Source: Lytechinus pictus
Lineage: Eukaryota > Echinodermata > Echinoidea > Temnopleuroida > Toxopneustidae
DNA length: 64,000 nt
Assembly (NCBI RefSeq): GCF_037042905.1
Contig: NC_087246.1
Span: 37,442,001 to 37,506,000, forward strand
Direction of reading: 5' to 3'
Shown: in pieces, positions 40,341-64,000 of the stretch
Numbering within the stretch: the stretch's first letter is position 1
How the letters are laid out: each line of letters begins with the position of its first letter
The notes under the pieces: model-generated
The model's database searches: none
The model's input: the letters and a program-made list of their open reading frames with translations, nothing else
What the model was told of the DNA's origin: nothing
Translations under genes and position numbers: made by a program

Positions 40341-41805
40341 AAAAGAAAATATTCCATGGACATTTGATGCAAGAGAATCTCCAACAACTGCTTTAGATGA
40401 CAAGTGATGAAGTATTGCCTCATGCGATCAACATGCATAGTATCCAACCGAAGCGAATACTAAATTCAGTGTTTCCCATAGGTGTCTGACAGGGTCTACC
40501 CCGTACCCAGTTCCAGAAGGCTGAAACTTAGTATGGTGTTAATTATTCATCAACACATCTATGTCTGTTTTTGTGCAAGAATAAGAAAGCATTTGAAAAG
40601 TAATATTTACTGCTTGAAATTTCATTTTGAAATAGTTGTTCAAACGTGATTGGCATGGTAGGGATTGATTACAATATTCAGAGCCAAAACTATGTGAGGA
40701 AATCAAATTGCATCCCTCTTGAAATATTTTACCATCATATGTCAAACACAGTATCAATTCATGGTGCTATGTAAACTTATTTTAAAAGAGTTGTTTTCAA
40801 ATGCCAAGGATGGTACAGCCTTTCCTTGATTTCTGGTGCTACTTATTTCAAGTACTCTTTTTTTTATAATCAGAGGTTTAGTTCTTCATTTTGTAGTCAT
40901 ATTGAAATATAGCTGTCTTGTATGTTTATCTATGTGTATGTTTGCGAAACTTATATATTAGCCCAATGAAGCCAGCGCACATGCTTTGCTTTTCTACTAG
41001 TTTAAAAATCCTTGCATTTCATTACATAGAATTGGATATTGAATCAGTCAATTCACTGTCAAGCTAAGTGAACTTCAGTGGGTATTTCACAAATATTTAA
41101 GTCTTGAGACAATGCGTTAAATGTCGTGCGCACGTTAGCATTAAGCATGTATTGTAGGCATACTTAAATCTTATATGAATTTAATGCAGATATTCACAAA
41201 CTTAGAAGTATTTAGAATCTAAAATGGTCATTAAAAGTTGTCTCTCGGTTGCTTCGTCAATGGAAGTGTCCTCTTCCAAATGGTAATAGATCCACTTTTG
41301 ATGAAAATTTAACCATTAAAGCTAAAACTAGCATTTTGTTTTGGAATTGTTTTTTAATGAATTTTCAATCTCAATCTCTAGTTAATCTCAATCTCAAGAA
41401 CAACTGAAAGTTATACTTTCCAGCATTATTTTTTTCCATGGACATTTGTAAAGTAAGCTTCATTCAAACATGGTGAGATAAAGCTCATCAATGTTTGGTG
41501 TTCTAATTCAATGTGATATGAGGCATTGATTCTAAAAGGCTCTTGCCTGATCATTTTATTGCGAAAAAAAAAGTTAGCACAAAATAAAAAAACTTTGTCC
41601 CAAGTTACACAGGTTGAGCTGATATCATAAAACATATTCATGACATCATAATGAGGTCACATAATATGGTTCTTGGCATGCAACTTTGACAATTTGTTTT
41701 AGCATGTTTGAACACTGACAACTGAGCTTTGTCTCATAGGCATAAATGTGTTTCTCAAGTGTCAGAGAAATCTGTTTTGCAGGATATTTATTCAATTTTA
41801 AGTAT
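40341..41805 (+). other. Probable 3' UTR or intergenic sequence
   Basis: AT-rich, no repeats or coding frames recognised. No convincing AATAAA close to the stop; an ATTAAA occurs near 41315. The 3' end of the transcript cannot be placed. Confidence 0.35.
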
Positions 41806-44800
41806 AAGATAAAGATAAGATAAGATAAGATATTTATTCGTCTTTCTTTCTGCACATACATTTTATCTTACAAGTATGATTTCACATTCTACAAATGAAA
41901 AAAAATCAATTAACCATAAATCATTGTTACAGTAGAAAAAAAGAAACATAGCAAATAACTAAACGTATTGAGAGAAAGACAAGGAGAACCCCTGAAAAAG
42001 CAAGGCTTGTAAGGCTAGGGTCTCCTTTGTTTCAAGTACATGACTGAATAGTATTCAGTGTTGACATGTAATATCTTTAAAAAATACATAAGAAACAAAA
42101 AAAAAATGCAACAATAAAACAAAAAAGACAAACTAAAACTAATCAATGACAAAAAACACACACTAATAGAATACATTGCTTGAATGTACAGTTATGAAGT
42201 CTAATAAACTAACAACAATATGATATAATTAAGTGATATATGATGGAAGAGGAAATAAGTATGGATAACATGGCATGAAAAAAAGAGGACGATCGTATGT
42301 ATAAATAATAATAGTAAAGTAAAAAAAACAAAACATGACAAAGTTAAAAGAAACACAAGAAAAGAATACAAAAGGAAAAAAAACATGGGCTGACCCTCTG
42401 CAGAGGAATCCAGTTAGACAAGATACAAGATAAATATATATTGATATATCATAACATTCTCCAGTCTTATATACAGTTTTATAGGCTCCAAAATTAAAAA
42501 TAACATAGTATATAAAAGCATATCTTAACCTAGAGCAACTCACAAATAACAATTAAGAAGATAACCTTTAAGTACACGCTGAAAAGTATAAATGCTTACC
42601 GATTTTTTTATATTTGAATTGAGAGAGTTCCAGAACCTGGGTCCTGTATTTACAACTGTCCTAAAAGCAAAACTTGTATGTAACTTGGGTAAGTGGAATG
42701 CGGAAGCATTTCGTGTATAATAGTTATGTATGTCACTATTTTTCATGAACATTGTGACCAGAGCTGGTGGCATGATGCCTGCATTGTATGCATACATTAG
42801 AGTACCAAGTTGAAAATCATATATATCTTGTAATTTTAGAATTCTATGCTCATAAAAAAGTGGGGTAGTATGCGAGCGATAGTTAACATTACAAACAATT
42901 CTTAAAACTCTCTTCTGAATCAAGTACACCCTTTCTAGATTGGTTTTAAGAGAATTACCCCATGCAAGAACACCGTAATTGAGATACGGGAGAATTAGTG
43001 TTGAATACATCATACAAAGAATATCAGTAGAGAAAAAGGATTTCAATTTGTATATTACACCACTATTTTTTGATAATGTCTTACATAGATGATTTATATG
43101 GGTTTTCCAAATCAGTTTTTCATCTATATGCAACCCCAGAAATTTGGTCGTCTTTACTCTATCTATTAACACATCATTAAATATAACATCACCTGGAACT
43201 TCTCTTATCGTGTTGCTAAAGAGCATATAATTTGTTTTCTGCATATTTAGAGATAATTTATTTGCTTGAATCCACAAAGTGACTTTTCTCAGTTCACTAT
43301 TAACTGTTTTTAAAAGGGTCTCAGGATTTCTGTGGGAATGATACAAACTTGAATCATCTGCAAATAAAATGAACGATAAAATATCAGAGGAATAGTGAAA
43401 ATCATTAATATACACAATAAATAATAACGGACCAAGGAGGGATCCCTGGGGAACACCACAAGTGACATTCTGTAAACCTGACTCAGCATCCTTTATTGAG
43501 ACAAATTGTTTCCTGTCAGCTAAGTAACTCTTGAACCAGTCCAATGCTGTACCCCTGACACCATAATGTGATAACTTGCCAGTCAAAATATCATGATCTA
43601 CTGTGTCAAAAGCTTTCGAATAATCAAGAAATATACCAATTGTATGCATCTTTTTGTCTATGGATTGTGATACTTTATCAATAAAATGTAGCAAGGCATG
43701 GGTGGTGGTATGTTTCTCGCGAAAGCCAAACTGAAATTTAGAAAATATATTACTCTTGTTGAAAAATTTCAAAGTTCTAACATAGATCACTTTCTCAAGA
43801 ATCTTTGAGAATGCAGTCAATAGAGAAATAGGTCTGTAATTATTCAGGCATTGAGGGTCTCCTTTCTTAAAAATGGGTACGACCTTCGCAATTTTCATGT
43901 CAGTAGGAACTTTCCCACATGACATTGATAGATTAAAGACATGAAGTAGGGGTTGAATAATTCCTAAGATAATTTCTTTAATTAAGTTGTTAGATACCCC
44001 ATCATAACCAGGACTTTTCCTGTTTTTAAGAGATTTCACAATGGTAAGCAGTTCTTCCCGAACTACTGGTAAGAAAAATAAACTTTTACTATTTTGCTCT
44101 TTCATAAAATCTCTGTAAGTCTGCTGAGAAAGTGGCACTGCCCGTGAAAGTTTTGGACCAATGCTGCAAAAGTAATTGTTAAAGTTGTCTGCTATAATAT
44201 TCCTTTCTTCCACCACATGACCGTTAATTTCAATACTCTTTACATGAGATATCTTTTCCTTTGACTTGAATACTTTCTTAATCACTTTCCAAGTTCCCTT
44301 GATATCGTTTCTTGTTGCCTGAAATTGAGTGCGATAATATGATTTCTTTGCAGTACGAAGGACTGAAGTAAGCGTATTTTTATAATTTACATAACGTTTA
44401 CGTGAAGATTCGGTACCACGCACTTTATACAAATAATACAGCTTGTTTTTCTTGTTAATGGATCTCAACAAAGAAGCACTAACCCATGGCATAATAGGAA
44501 AATTTTTACGATTTCTTCTACTTTGCTTTACAACTGGTACATTTTTATTATACAGAGACATGAATTTTTGTAAGAACCTTTTAAACGATATGTTCACATC
44601 ATTTTCTTTAAGAACTTCACTCCAGTCAGTTTCTAACAAGGCTGCCCGCAGCTTTGCGATATTAGCGGAAGTGTTTTTCCGAATTGATTTGGATTCTTGT
44701 TTACAGACTTTATCCAAGCTTAGACGAGCGAAGATTGGGAAATGATCTGAAATATCTGATACAATAATCCCTGAGGATGGAAAAGGTTGTTTATTACAGA

Positions 44801-44890
44801 AAATGTTATCTATGAGCGTAGATGAAGTTTCAGTTACCCTTGTTGGTTTAATAATTAATGGCATTAAGGAAAAGGAAAGTATATATCTAT
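41806..44890 (-). mobile_element. 5'-truncated non-LTR retrotransposon (CR1/L2-like)
   Basis: The open RT frame (42540-44864) is followed by a ~0.7-kb 3' UTR and a short tandem tail (TATCTT repeats on the minus strand, about 41806-41833), as in CR1/L2-type elements. The upstream frame keeps only the end of the endonuclease and meets a stop at about 44910. Inserted between the two genes. Confidence 0.8.
42540..44864 (-). CDS. Non-LTR retrotransposon ORF2 fragment: endonuclease end plus reverse transcriptase
   Basis: 774 uninterrupted codons. Residues about 16-46 are the end of the apurinic-type endonuclease (TLIDNIF ... SDISDHFPIF). The reverse transcriptase follows: NNYRPISLL near 342, FLDYSKAFDTVDH near 412, GVPQGSLLGPLLF near 470, and the catalytic FADD at 501-504. 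A C-terminal region of CR1-like type ends CYL. The first Met is internal to the endonuclease, so this is not the native start. RT copies the element's RNA at the target site. The lack of stops or frameshifts in RT suggests a young insertion. The clade assignment is inference. Confidence 0.85.
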   Translation of the reverse strand: MPLIIKPTRVTETSSTLIDNIFCNKQPFPSSGIIVSDISDHFPIFARLSLDKVCKQESKSIRKNTSANIAKLRAALLETDWSEVLKENDVNISFKRFLQKFMSLYNKNVPVVKQSRRNRKNFPIMPWVSASLLRSINKKNKLYYLYKVRGTESSRKRYVNYKNTLTSVLRTAKKSYYRTQFQATRNDIKGTWKVIKKVFKSKEKISHVKSIEINGHVVEERNIIADNFNNYFCSIGPKLSRAVPLSQQTYRDFMKEQNSKSLFFLPVVREELLTIVKSLKNRKSPGYDGVSNNLIKEIILGIIQPLLHVFNLSMSCGKVPTDMKIAKVVPIFKKGDPQCLNNYRPISLLTAFSKILEKVIYVRTLKFFNKSNIFSKFQFGFREKHTTTHALLHFIDKVSQSIDKKMHTIGIFLDYSKAFDTVDHDILTGKLSHYGVRGTALDWFKSYLADRKQFVSIKDAESGLQNVTCGVPQGSLLGPLLFIVYINDFHYSSDILSFILFADDSSLYHSHRNPETLLKTVNSELRKVTLWIQANKLSLNMQKTNYMLFSNTIREVPGDVIFNDVLIDRVKTTKFLGLHIDEKLIWKTHINHLCKTLSKNSGVIYKLKSFFSTDILCMMYSTLILPYLNYGVLAWGNSLKTNLERVYLIQKRVLRIVCNVNYRSHTTPLFYEHRILKLQDIYDFQLGTLMYAYNAGIMPPALVTMFMKNSDIHNYYTRNASAFHLPKLHTSFAFRTVVNTGPRFWNSLNSNIKKSVSIYTFQRVLKGYLLNCYL

Positions 44891-46407
44891 ATATTTGAAT
44901 ACAGGAATACTAATGATATTCATGAGCATGAATTCTGAATGTTTTTTTCTGTAGGATTGACTATGTTAAGTGTAATTACTTCTTTTTGTTTTGGTACTGA
45001 TTGAAATCGTCTAACAATTCATTTACAAATAATTCATTTTTGATAAATGTATTTCTAAAATGTGAATTAGAAATATATATGTATATATATTTATACAGTG
45101 CCATCTATCTGATAAATCAATTCTAAGGCACATTACTATTATTACCCCCAGCTTTATCGTGAGCTGTTGCTTTCAGCACTCAGTGTATTCAGAAGAAAAA
45201 AATGATTTCCTGATTAAGGAGAAAAAACAATAATTAGACCTGTAATTCAATCAGAGCAAGTGTATGTGAATCATTGATTCTTGGTACCAACATGATTACA
45301 TCCGGAGAAAGCAAAAAAAAAGCCCTCTTACTATTATGAAATTCATTTTCCGATTACTAATATTTTGTATTGTGTATTATTTGTTTTATGCTATGTTTCA
45401 AGAAAGTGAGGCTGAAGAGTAGAATTACAGGGTTTGGAAATGGTTTGTGGCTTGTTTGAACAAAATTCAACAATTTTTTAACTTTGCCATCAATATCAAC
45501 TACCATTGTTACATTCCTCATTGCTTATTGTTTTATTTCTCTGCTTTCACCGACATAATGTCGTTTTTTATTTCTGAAAAATGCCAAATAAAATACCAAT
45601 TTTATTTGGCCACAATATTTAGTCTTCGGTTTACAATGGACTTCCACATCAGAGTGTATGCAATACATCTGATGGTTGTCAAGATGAATTATATCAATTA
45701 TATGAATTCAATATTTCCTCAAATTCACTGTATTCATATTTACATGGGAAAATATCAAAAGGCATCAAAAGATTTTCTTTATGGAATGATCTAGTACAAA
45801 AAGATAATTTGTATTGATATATGAGTGTCTCAACTTGAGGTGACATCAAGTTTTAGTTGACATTATGCATGGCTTATTAGCTACATTGAATGTTTTGTTG
45901 AATACAGTCACCTGTCCTAACGCATGTCAACTTTTCATAGCCCAAGCTGAAACGGTATCTTACTGTAGATCAGATTATGTAAAACGTGTATGTTATTACT
46001 TGTTACTTTCAATATTTTCTTGTAATGGGATTGATTTCTGCAGTTCCAAGAGGTTGAACTTGAGCAAAGTTATTAGTTGTATTCTAGATTTAGTAACATA
46101 TCGCTGCCACAATTTTATTATATTGTGTAGGACTGCTGAGTGCTGAAGTATTGTTCAGTGTTGAAAAGCATTGTAACTTCATTCATGTTTGACTAAACTG
46201 CCTATGTGCACAAGGTACAAAGCAATATTATATGTATATCTTGCCATTCTCATTTATGAACAACAGCTGTCCTAAAAAGTGTTTTCACAATCTCGTAGTT
46301 TGGTTGAAACTTGTATCTAAAGTATTGGTCAGTCTACAGTTTGGGTCAATATTCTAGGGAAATGTATCAATTAAATGAATTTTTAGTGTTAATTTCAATG
46401 CTCTGTG
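44891..46407. other. Intergenic, no recognisable gene
   Basis: AT-rich sequence with short spurious frames (the longest about 115 codons on the + strand, not protein-like). Confidence 0.45.
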
Positions 46408-46968
46408 ATGCATTCTTCACACAAAGCCTAGTTGGGTGCGCGAGTTGACTTTTTGGGCTACTCCCGATAACTCCTCATTCAACTCGTGATACATGTAACT
46501 CTCCGTTACTCACAATAACTTGGCACAGCTCTTAACAACTTCTCACAGCTCGACGAAGGACTTGATCAAACTCGAAGTAGACTCGCTAAACTCGTGAGCA
46601 AATCGTCATAAACTCTTTGCAACTCGTGAAAAATCGGAAATTTGCATAAATTACTATATATTTCCATACACGAGTTCTTGCGATTCTAATTCGACCAGCT
46701 GTGAGTTCTGCACGAGCTTGTCGAGTCGCTTGGGAGCTAACCACGAGGTTTGCAAGAGTAAACAAGAGAAAAGATCACAATCCCTCGAGCAGTACTTGGT
46801 ACTTTGGTACTACTCGTTGATAACTCTTCGTGACTAGTACTGCGCTTTGTTTAATCTTTAAAAAAGTCCTGAAAATGTACCATTCCCCCCCCCCCCAAGT
46901 TTAGGGTTAACGCTAACGAAGCTCGCAGGAACTCGTTCAGCCAACTGGGCTGTGTGTGAACAATGCAT
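46408..46968. mobile_element. MITE with ~28-bp TIRs, ACTCGT-rich
   Basis: ATGCATTCTTCACACAAAG then CCTAGTTGG at the left pairs with CCAACTGGG then CTGTGTGTGAACAATGCAT at the right, with about three mismatches. The interior is dense in AACTCGT/ACTCGTGA and its complement, giving an extended palindrome. Confidence 0.7.
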
Positions 46969-47160
46969 TACTTGAGAACTTTTAGAGAATGTATAGTACT
47001 TTTGTTAATGGGTTGAAATTTAACTAAAATGCCTTGCAGCAGCTGTAGATAGATATTCCATGCCAAAGGATGTTTGTAAAGGACGAGTTAATTGTTCAGT
47101 AATATGAAAGACAATCATGTCATTGTGTTCTTCAAGGAGTAACGTTTAATATGTCTATGC

Positions 47161-47455
47161 ATAATAATAATAATATGTCCATTTATATAGCGCAGTTACT
47201 ATGTGCATATACTCAACTGCGCTTTGATACTTGGTATCATATTATTACCCCAGCCGTACATGTAGCTGAGCCGCCATATTAATAGGCGCTCAAGCGTTCA
47301 AGGAATAAATCCTACCGGGTACCCATTCACCTCACCTGGGTCGAGTGCAGCACAATGTGGATAAATTTCTTGCCGAAAGAAATTACGCCATGGCTGGGAT
47401 TCGAACCCACGACCCTCTGTCCGGAGACTAATCCACTGGGCCACAACGCTATGCA
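47161..47455 (-). mobile_element. SINE copy (minus), near full length
   Basis: The minus strand begins at a GTTGTGGCCCAGTGGATTAG-type head, has box B GGTTCGAATCCCAGCCATGG (about 47387-47406), then ACCCAGGTGAGGTGAATGGG, and ends GCGCTATATAAAT plus ATTATTATT. Confidence 0.8.
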
Positions 47456-47890
47456 TGCTTATTTTTAGTGGAGATAATCCTAATTATTGGCCAAAACTTG
47501 TTTTTTCAGTATTTCTTGAGGTTTTACTGGCCAAAACTGTTATATAATTTTGTTGATGATATAACTATGTCAATTTTTAAGATTCCTCTGATAATTACCA
47601 TGTTATTTGGCCTTAAGGCAAAAATCAGTTAATTTCATCTCATTATTATGCAAACACATAATGTATCATTTGTATTAACGTTTTGAATAAAAAAAATACT
47701 AACAAATATAACTTTTGAAGCTGTTTTTCGGTGTCACTTTGTTTTGTATCTATTCATTCACTTGCATGCAGGGTGTAAAACAATGTCATCTTCCTAATTT
47801 AAATATTAAAGAAAATTCAAGGAAATTCATAAAAATTTCAGCTGTAGGTGCTAGCCTTCATCTTGTGTGATGTTATACAAATAATGTTTA

Positions 47891-48310
47891 TGAGTGCAAT
47901 GGACAGAATACTTCATGAGGTGAAAGATGAAATGATCATTAAACGAGGTGTAGCCGAGTTGAATGGATCATTCATTTCATCTTTCACCGAATAAAGTATT
48001 CTGTCTATTGCACGAATGAAAAGAACATTCATTATTTGGTTTATATGACACCTAAAATAGATTCTTTTTCATATGAAATTTATGAATTTCGATGCAAAAT
48101 GTGCAAAATATGTTTATGCAGTGCGAGCTCGGTCTGTTGATTATCGCATACAAACAACATGCATCGGTGGCTCATTGCGCATGTGCAATGGACAAAATCG
48201 TATGGATCCAAAATTGCACGGTTGATGACGTCATTGTAAAATGGGCTGAATGATCGATATCGAACAACCAATCAAATGACAGGGATCTATCTAGGTGTCA
48301 TATAATATGG
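47891..48310. mobile_element. Palindromic MITE-like repeat
   Basis: TGAGTGCAATGGACAGAATA (47891 on) pairs with TATTCTGTCTATTGCACGAA (to 48017), and GGTGAAAGATGAAATGA with TCATTTCATCTTTCACC. A second pair, TATATGACACCTA (48041) with CTAGGTGTCATATA (about 48290), marks outer ends. Confidence 0.6.
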
Positions 48311-50924
48311 TCAGTATAAGGAAAATACTTCCCTTTTCCCTGTCACTATCAAGTGAATCGGTACAATATTCAGACATTTTTATTTAGAAACATTGAATTT
48401 TATTTCAATCAAAACTTTCATACCCTCATGATTCTAGAAATCACAAATTGCACATAAATCAAAAAATACTTTACACTGGGATAATGACTGCATTTGTCCT
48501 CTAATATACAAATGACATGAAACTTGAAATTCTGTATACTAGCTCTCTCATGTCCAAACCTATGAGCAAAATAGTACGTACAATGCTATACAATAAGCAG
48601 ACTTGCAAACATTTGAAATGCAGAAAACTGGAGCAATTATTGTGAGGGAGGGGAGGGGAGCGGAGCAACTGGGGGGTGGGAGCTTTTGCATTTATAGACT
48701 TACAATTGTGCAATCTGGAGCATACCATGAGAGAAAATTCAGCCTCAAGAATTACTGTATCTGGGTGTGTTATGTTTTGCTCAACCAGAATACAGAAATG
48801 GATAATTGGATATACTTTTTAAATACATATATTATTATTCAATGTGACACACTAATATATGCACCCAAAACCATACCCACAAAATCTGAACGTTCAGTTC
48901 TTAGGGAAATAAAAACTTCAAAAACTGGACAAATTGGTTAAAAACTGAATGGTTGGCAACACTGAATACCCAAGTACAGAATGGACTATAAAAGGCAGAA
49001 AGGCCAATATATTTTTCTGTTTTGGTACGTTTTATTGTACAATGAAAATAAATGAACCCTTAAGTAGTTAGTTCCCACCCCCTTAAGATCTCTGCTGCGC
49101 ATTTAGTACACATCCAGATCAATGCCTTATCAGTCATAAGATTAATTACATTTTGTTTGTGTACATAGTACAAGATGAGGCAAAATCTAAATAGTTTGTG
49201 TAGTATACATGTAAACTGGTAAATATGAAAAAGTGCAACAGTAAACATTTACCTCTGATTTAATACATGAAGATAATGAAAAACTAAAACATACATACAT
49301 GTAATACATATATTTTGATGCCCTTGACAATGTTTCTAAGTATAGTACTGTGTAACAGACTAAAGACCTGAAGCATGAAGACTGGATAAACACAGGAATC
49401 TGTGCATGATTTAATCACAAGTATCAATATTGAATCCTTCTGATCCAGGCTATTAAAAACCTGACTGTTTCATACATTTACATCTGCAACAACTAATTCT
49501 ACCCAAAAAAAAAAATCGACATTATTTCATTCAGACATAACTTCATTAAGGTTTATATTCTTGACAAGTTTCCATGAATATTATGACATTTCACATTTTC
49601 CAATTGTATTTTTTCCTTATCAATTTTATTATTATGCATGTACTTACTTCTGCTTTTTTTTTTATTCCCTTCCAATGAAATTCACACATTTGCATTACAA
49701 ACCACATAACAACCAAAATCAATGCAATCTTGATTATGCAGTGTAATTCCAATAAAAAATATTTTTTTTTTTTCTTTTCAAAACAGATGCCACAATTTCT
49801 TAAATCTAAAAAAATGACATTATTTTAGGAAAGGCCACATGGTATCATATACATGTAGGCCTGTGTCTCATATTTGGTCTCAAAGATTCCTTCAGACTTC
49901 ACAGAAGCTTGCCATGAATTATCTCCATGCATATTAAATATTTTGTATGCAATCTTGAAGGTGGGTTTTGAAGTTTATTTTTTTTAAACCAATCAAATTA
50001 TGAAACACTGACTTTTGAAGGATACACATACAGCATTTCCATTCGCAGCAACTATCGCACTACATGGCACTAAATAACCTAGAATACAATATTTTATTAA
50101 TACTCATGTGAACACATACTTGTGTTTGATTTATATTTACATTGTAATTAAGGTCAATGAATCATAAAAATCTGCCCTGTAATTACATGGCCACAGCAAG
50201 GCACTAAATACATCATTCCTACTCTTCACCATCAAACCTGATTTTCAAAAATGTATTTATTTGCTCAATTAGTGAATATTAGAGTAACAACATTGATAAT
50301 ATATTTTGGTGGTTCATAGTTTGGACAGAACAGGGGAGCTTTTCATGAAAAGTTTTGTCAGTGCTTTTCACTCGGCCAATCAGATGCAAGGATTTTTAGT
50401 AGTTTGTAACAACTGTCCTGGAAGTTCACGGAGAAAACTGTTCATGAAAAATCCCCAGAGGTTGGTTACTGATCCATGGCATTGATTAATTTTCAAATTC
50501 ATAACGGCTAATTGTACTTTTTTTCCCACTCAAAGTCCTTTTAACAATGTAGCTCATCTCTCATATATACAAATTATGATGCTGCATTTTCACTCTAATG
50601 AACTGAGTAAAAAGTCAAAAGATATTCCTGACTAAATCGAATCCATATTATAAGGAAATAGAAATTCTGATGTTTCAAATACATTTTCATGACAAATTAT
50701 GCAATGCATAACCAAACATAAAAATGATAATTGGTATAATAGGAACCTAATTTTTAAAGAAAAGGCCTGTTCTTTTAAAATCTCAATCCATGAATTAAAG
50801 AATAGGCAGTCTAAGACAACAAAAGAAATAATCATCATATTAGGTACTGAATGGATATTTAAATGTGAGATTATAGATAGAAATACATAGACAAGTAGAG
50901 TTTTATAAACTCGAGTCAAATTAC
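48311..50924 (-). other. Probable 3' UTR / downstream region of the carboxypeptidase-like gene
   Basis: AT-rich. Contains minus-strand AATAAA at about 50254 and 49974, either of which could serve as a polyadenylation signal. A palindromic MITE lies at 50332-50457. No further coding exon seen. Confidence 0.35.
50332..50457. mobile_element. Short MITE related to the GGGGAG-type family
   Basis: AGGGGAGCTTTTCATGAAAAG at the left pairs with the TTCATGAAAAATCCCC-type right end. The interior has TCGGCCAATCAGATGCAAG. Diverged relative of the copies at 8.0, 13.2 and 58.2 kb. Confidence 0.55.
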
Positions 50925-63052
<12,128 letters not shown>

Positions 63053-63500
63053 GCAAACTATATTACCTTCATGGAATTATAGATGACAAAAAAATATATA
63101 TTCAGACTTTAGATAGTGGTACTGAAAGCAAGGGGCCTTTATACTAACTTTTCATTAATTTATTATTACTGCTAGATTCATTTTAAAGAACAGGTGTAGA
63201 CAAAATAATGTAATTTTAAGTTCCATTTGTAACATTCAACATCATGTACATGTAGGCTACCATAGAGTTACATGTACATGTATGATAGCAGTAGCATGTG
63301 AAGCTATAGAAACGAGTTTACAATTTCTCTGTGTATATATGTAAAACAAAGTTTGAATAATTCACACTTTGGCTGAAATTAACAGTCAACGTTTGCTGTA
63401 CTTCTTACTTAACCATTTTCATGTAAAACCCTTTATTTCTGATTATTAGCCGAGCACACAATGGCAGTATAATTTTGTCAATGGTGATCTACAGGTTGAA
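63053..63500 (-). other. Upstream flank of the carboxypeptidase-like gene
   Basis: Probable 5' UTR and promoter region. AT-rich, with repeated GTACATGTA motifs at about 63246-63282. No TATA box or initiator can be singled out. Confidence 0.3.
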
Positions 63501-63507
63501 GGTATGT

Positions 63508-63786
63508 TGGTAGCGTACGCAGGATTTTTTAAAGGGGGGGGTTCAAGCTGAATGAAATGTTGACAACAACAAGAAAAAAAGGTCACCAAATTTAGGTCGT
63601 TCCCTATCCCAAAAAAGTCGACAAGCAAAAAAAATTTTTTTTACATTGTTGCGTACCTCAAAAGGATTTGACAAGCAAAAACATTTTTAGGGGGGGTGAA
63701 TTCTTGGGGGGGGGGGTTTGGGTATCAAACAATTTTAAGGGGGGGGTTGACCCCATGTAACCACCCTGCCCTCCGTACGCCACTGC
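63508..63786. mobile_element. G-rich palindromic repeat element
   Basis: The AGCGTACGCAGGATTTTT-type left end (about 63511) pairs with the CCCTCCGTACGCCACTGCT-type right end (about 63770). G-runs at about 63532, 63691, 63707 and 63740. Same style as the 2.3-3.3 kb element. Confidence 0.5.
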
Positions 63787-64000
63787 TTTGGATTTTGAAC
63801 TATCTATCCTCTTCCCATATATTCTTCTAATAATACCAGGTTTACAATGGTACCATTAGAATTAATCGAGTTGCTGATCATAGTGAATCAATAATAATGT
63901 GCCCGACTCCAATTGGTGAATGAGAAGCCGAGGACGGTTACAAATGCACAAGATGTTCTCTAAAAAAAAAGCTTGGTTGAGAAAGAGCAAAATTGGGTGG

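Noticed and set aside
45447..46146. Plus-strand frames of 115 and 93 codons between the genes
   Set aside because: No family resemblance, AT-driven composition, no exon borders.

Overview
The window is eukaryotic nuclear DNA: AT-rich, with short coding exons bounded by GT/AG sites, introns up to 9 kb, microsatellites, a non-LTR retrotransposon, tRNA-like SINEs and many miniature inverted-repeat elements. The intronic repeat families (GTCTCGCCTGCA-hairpin elements with internal AGGTCAAAGGTCA repeats, G-run palindromic elements) look like those of sea urchins or related invertebrate deuterostomes. That assignment rests on general recognition, not on a search.

Two protein-coding genes were assembled from phase-compatible exons, and they converge tail to tail. 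The first, on the + strand, has 14 coding exons between 7762 and 40340 and encodes about 1293 residues. Its first three exons resemble the N-terminal domain of TIN2/TINF2, a telomeric shelterin subunit, with an ungapped match from the initiator Met. Exon 4 (2.19 kb) encodes about 19 copies of a SRRQSPRRQAPDDI-like unit, an array of SPRR/SPKR motifs. Exon 5 is acidic. Exons 6-9 and 12 share a short L-R-x-C-S-V motif, and exons 10-11 carry about four acidic repeats. The second gene, on the - strand, has 11 coding exons between 63052 and 50925 and encodes a 469-residue serine carboxypeptidase of the cathepsin A (lysosomal protective protein) family. The reading frame is intact, but the catalytic Ser is Gly (GEGYGG instead of GESYAG) and the substrate-binding NGG motif is GDG. 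It looks like a catalytically dead paralogue.

Layout: 1-7.7 kb, no recognisable gene, nested repeats and a possible promoter patch near 3.4 kb; 7.76-40.34 kb, the TINF2-like gene, whose large introns 3 and 12 are filled by nested elements; 40.3-50.9 kb, intergenic or 3' UTR sequence with a 5'-truncated LINE whose reverse transcriptase frame is open; 50.9-63.05 kb, the carboxypeptidase-like gene; 63.1-64 kb, its upstream flank with one more G-rich repeat.

Most of the unexplained structure is mobile DNA: an element with perfect 20-bp terminal inverted repeats around a ~231-bp satellite; TTAA-flanked piggyBac-like MITEs, one with a readable empty site; a nested insertion series across 8 kb of intron 12; and element-borne perfect DR1 nuclear-receptor half-site repeats. 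Exon boundaries are inferred by eye from splice sites, phase and homology; no transcript data were available.
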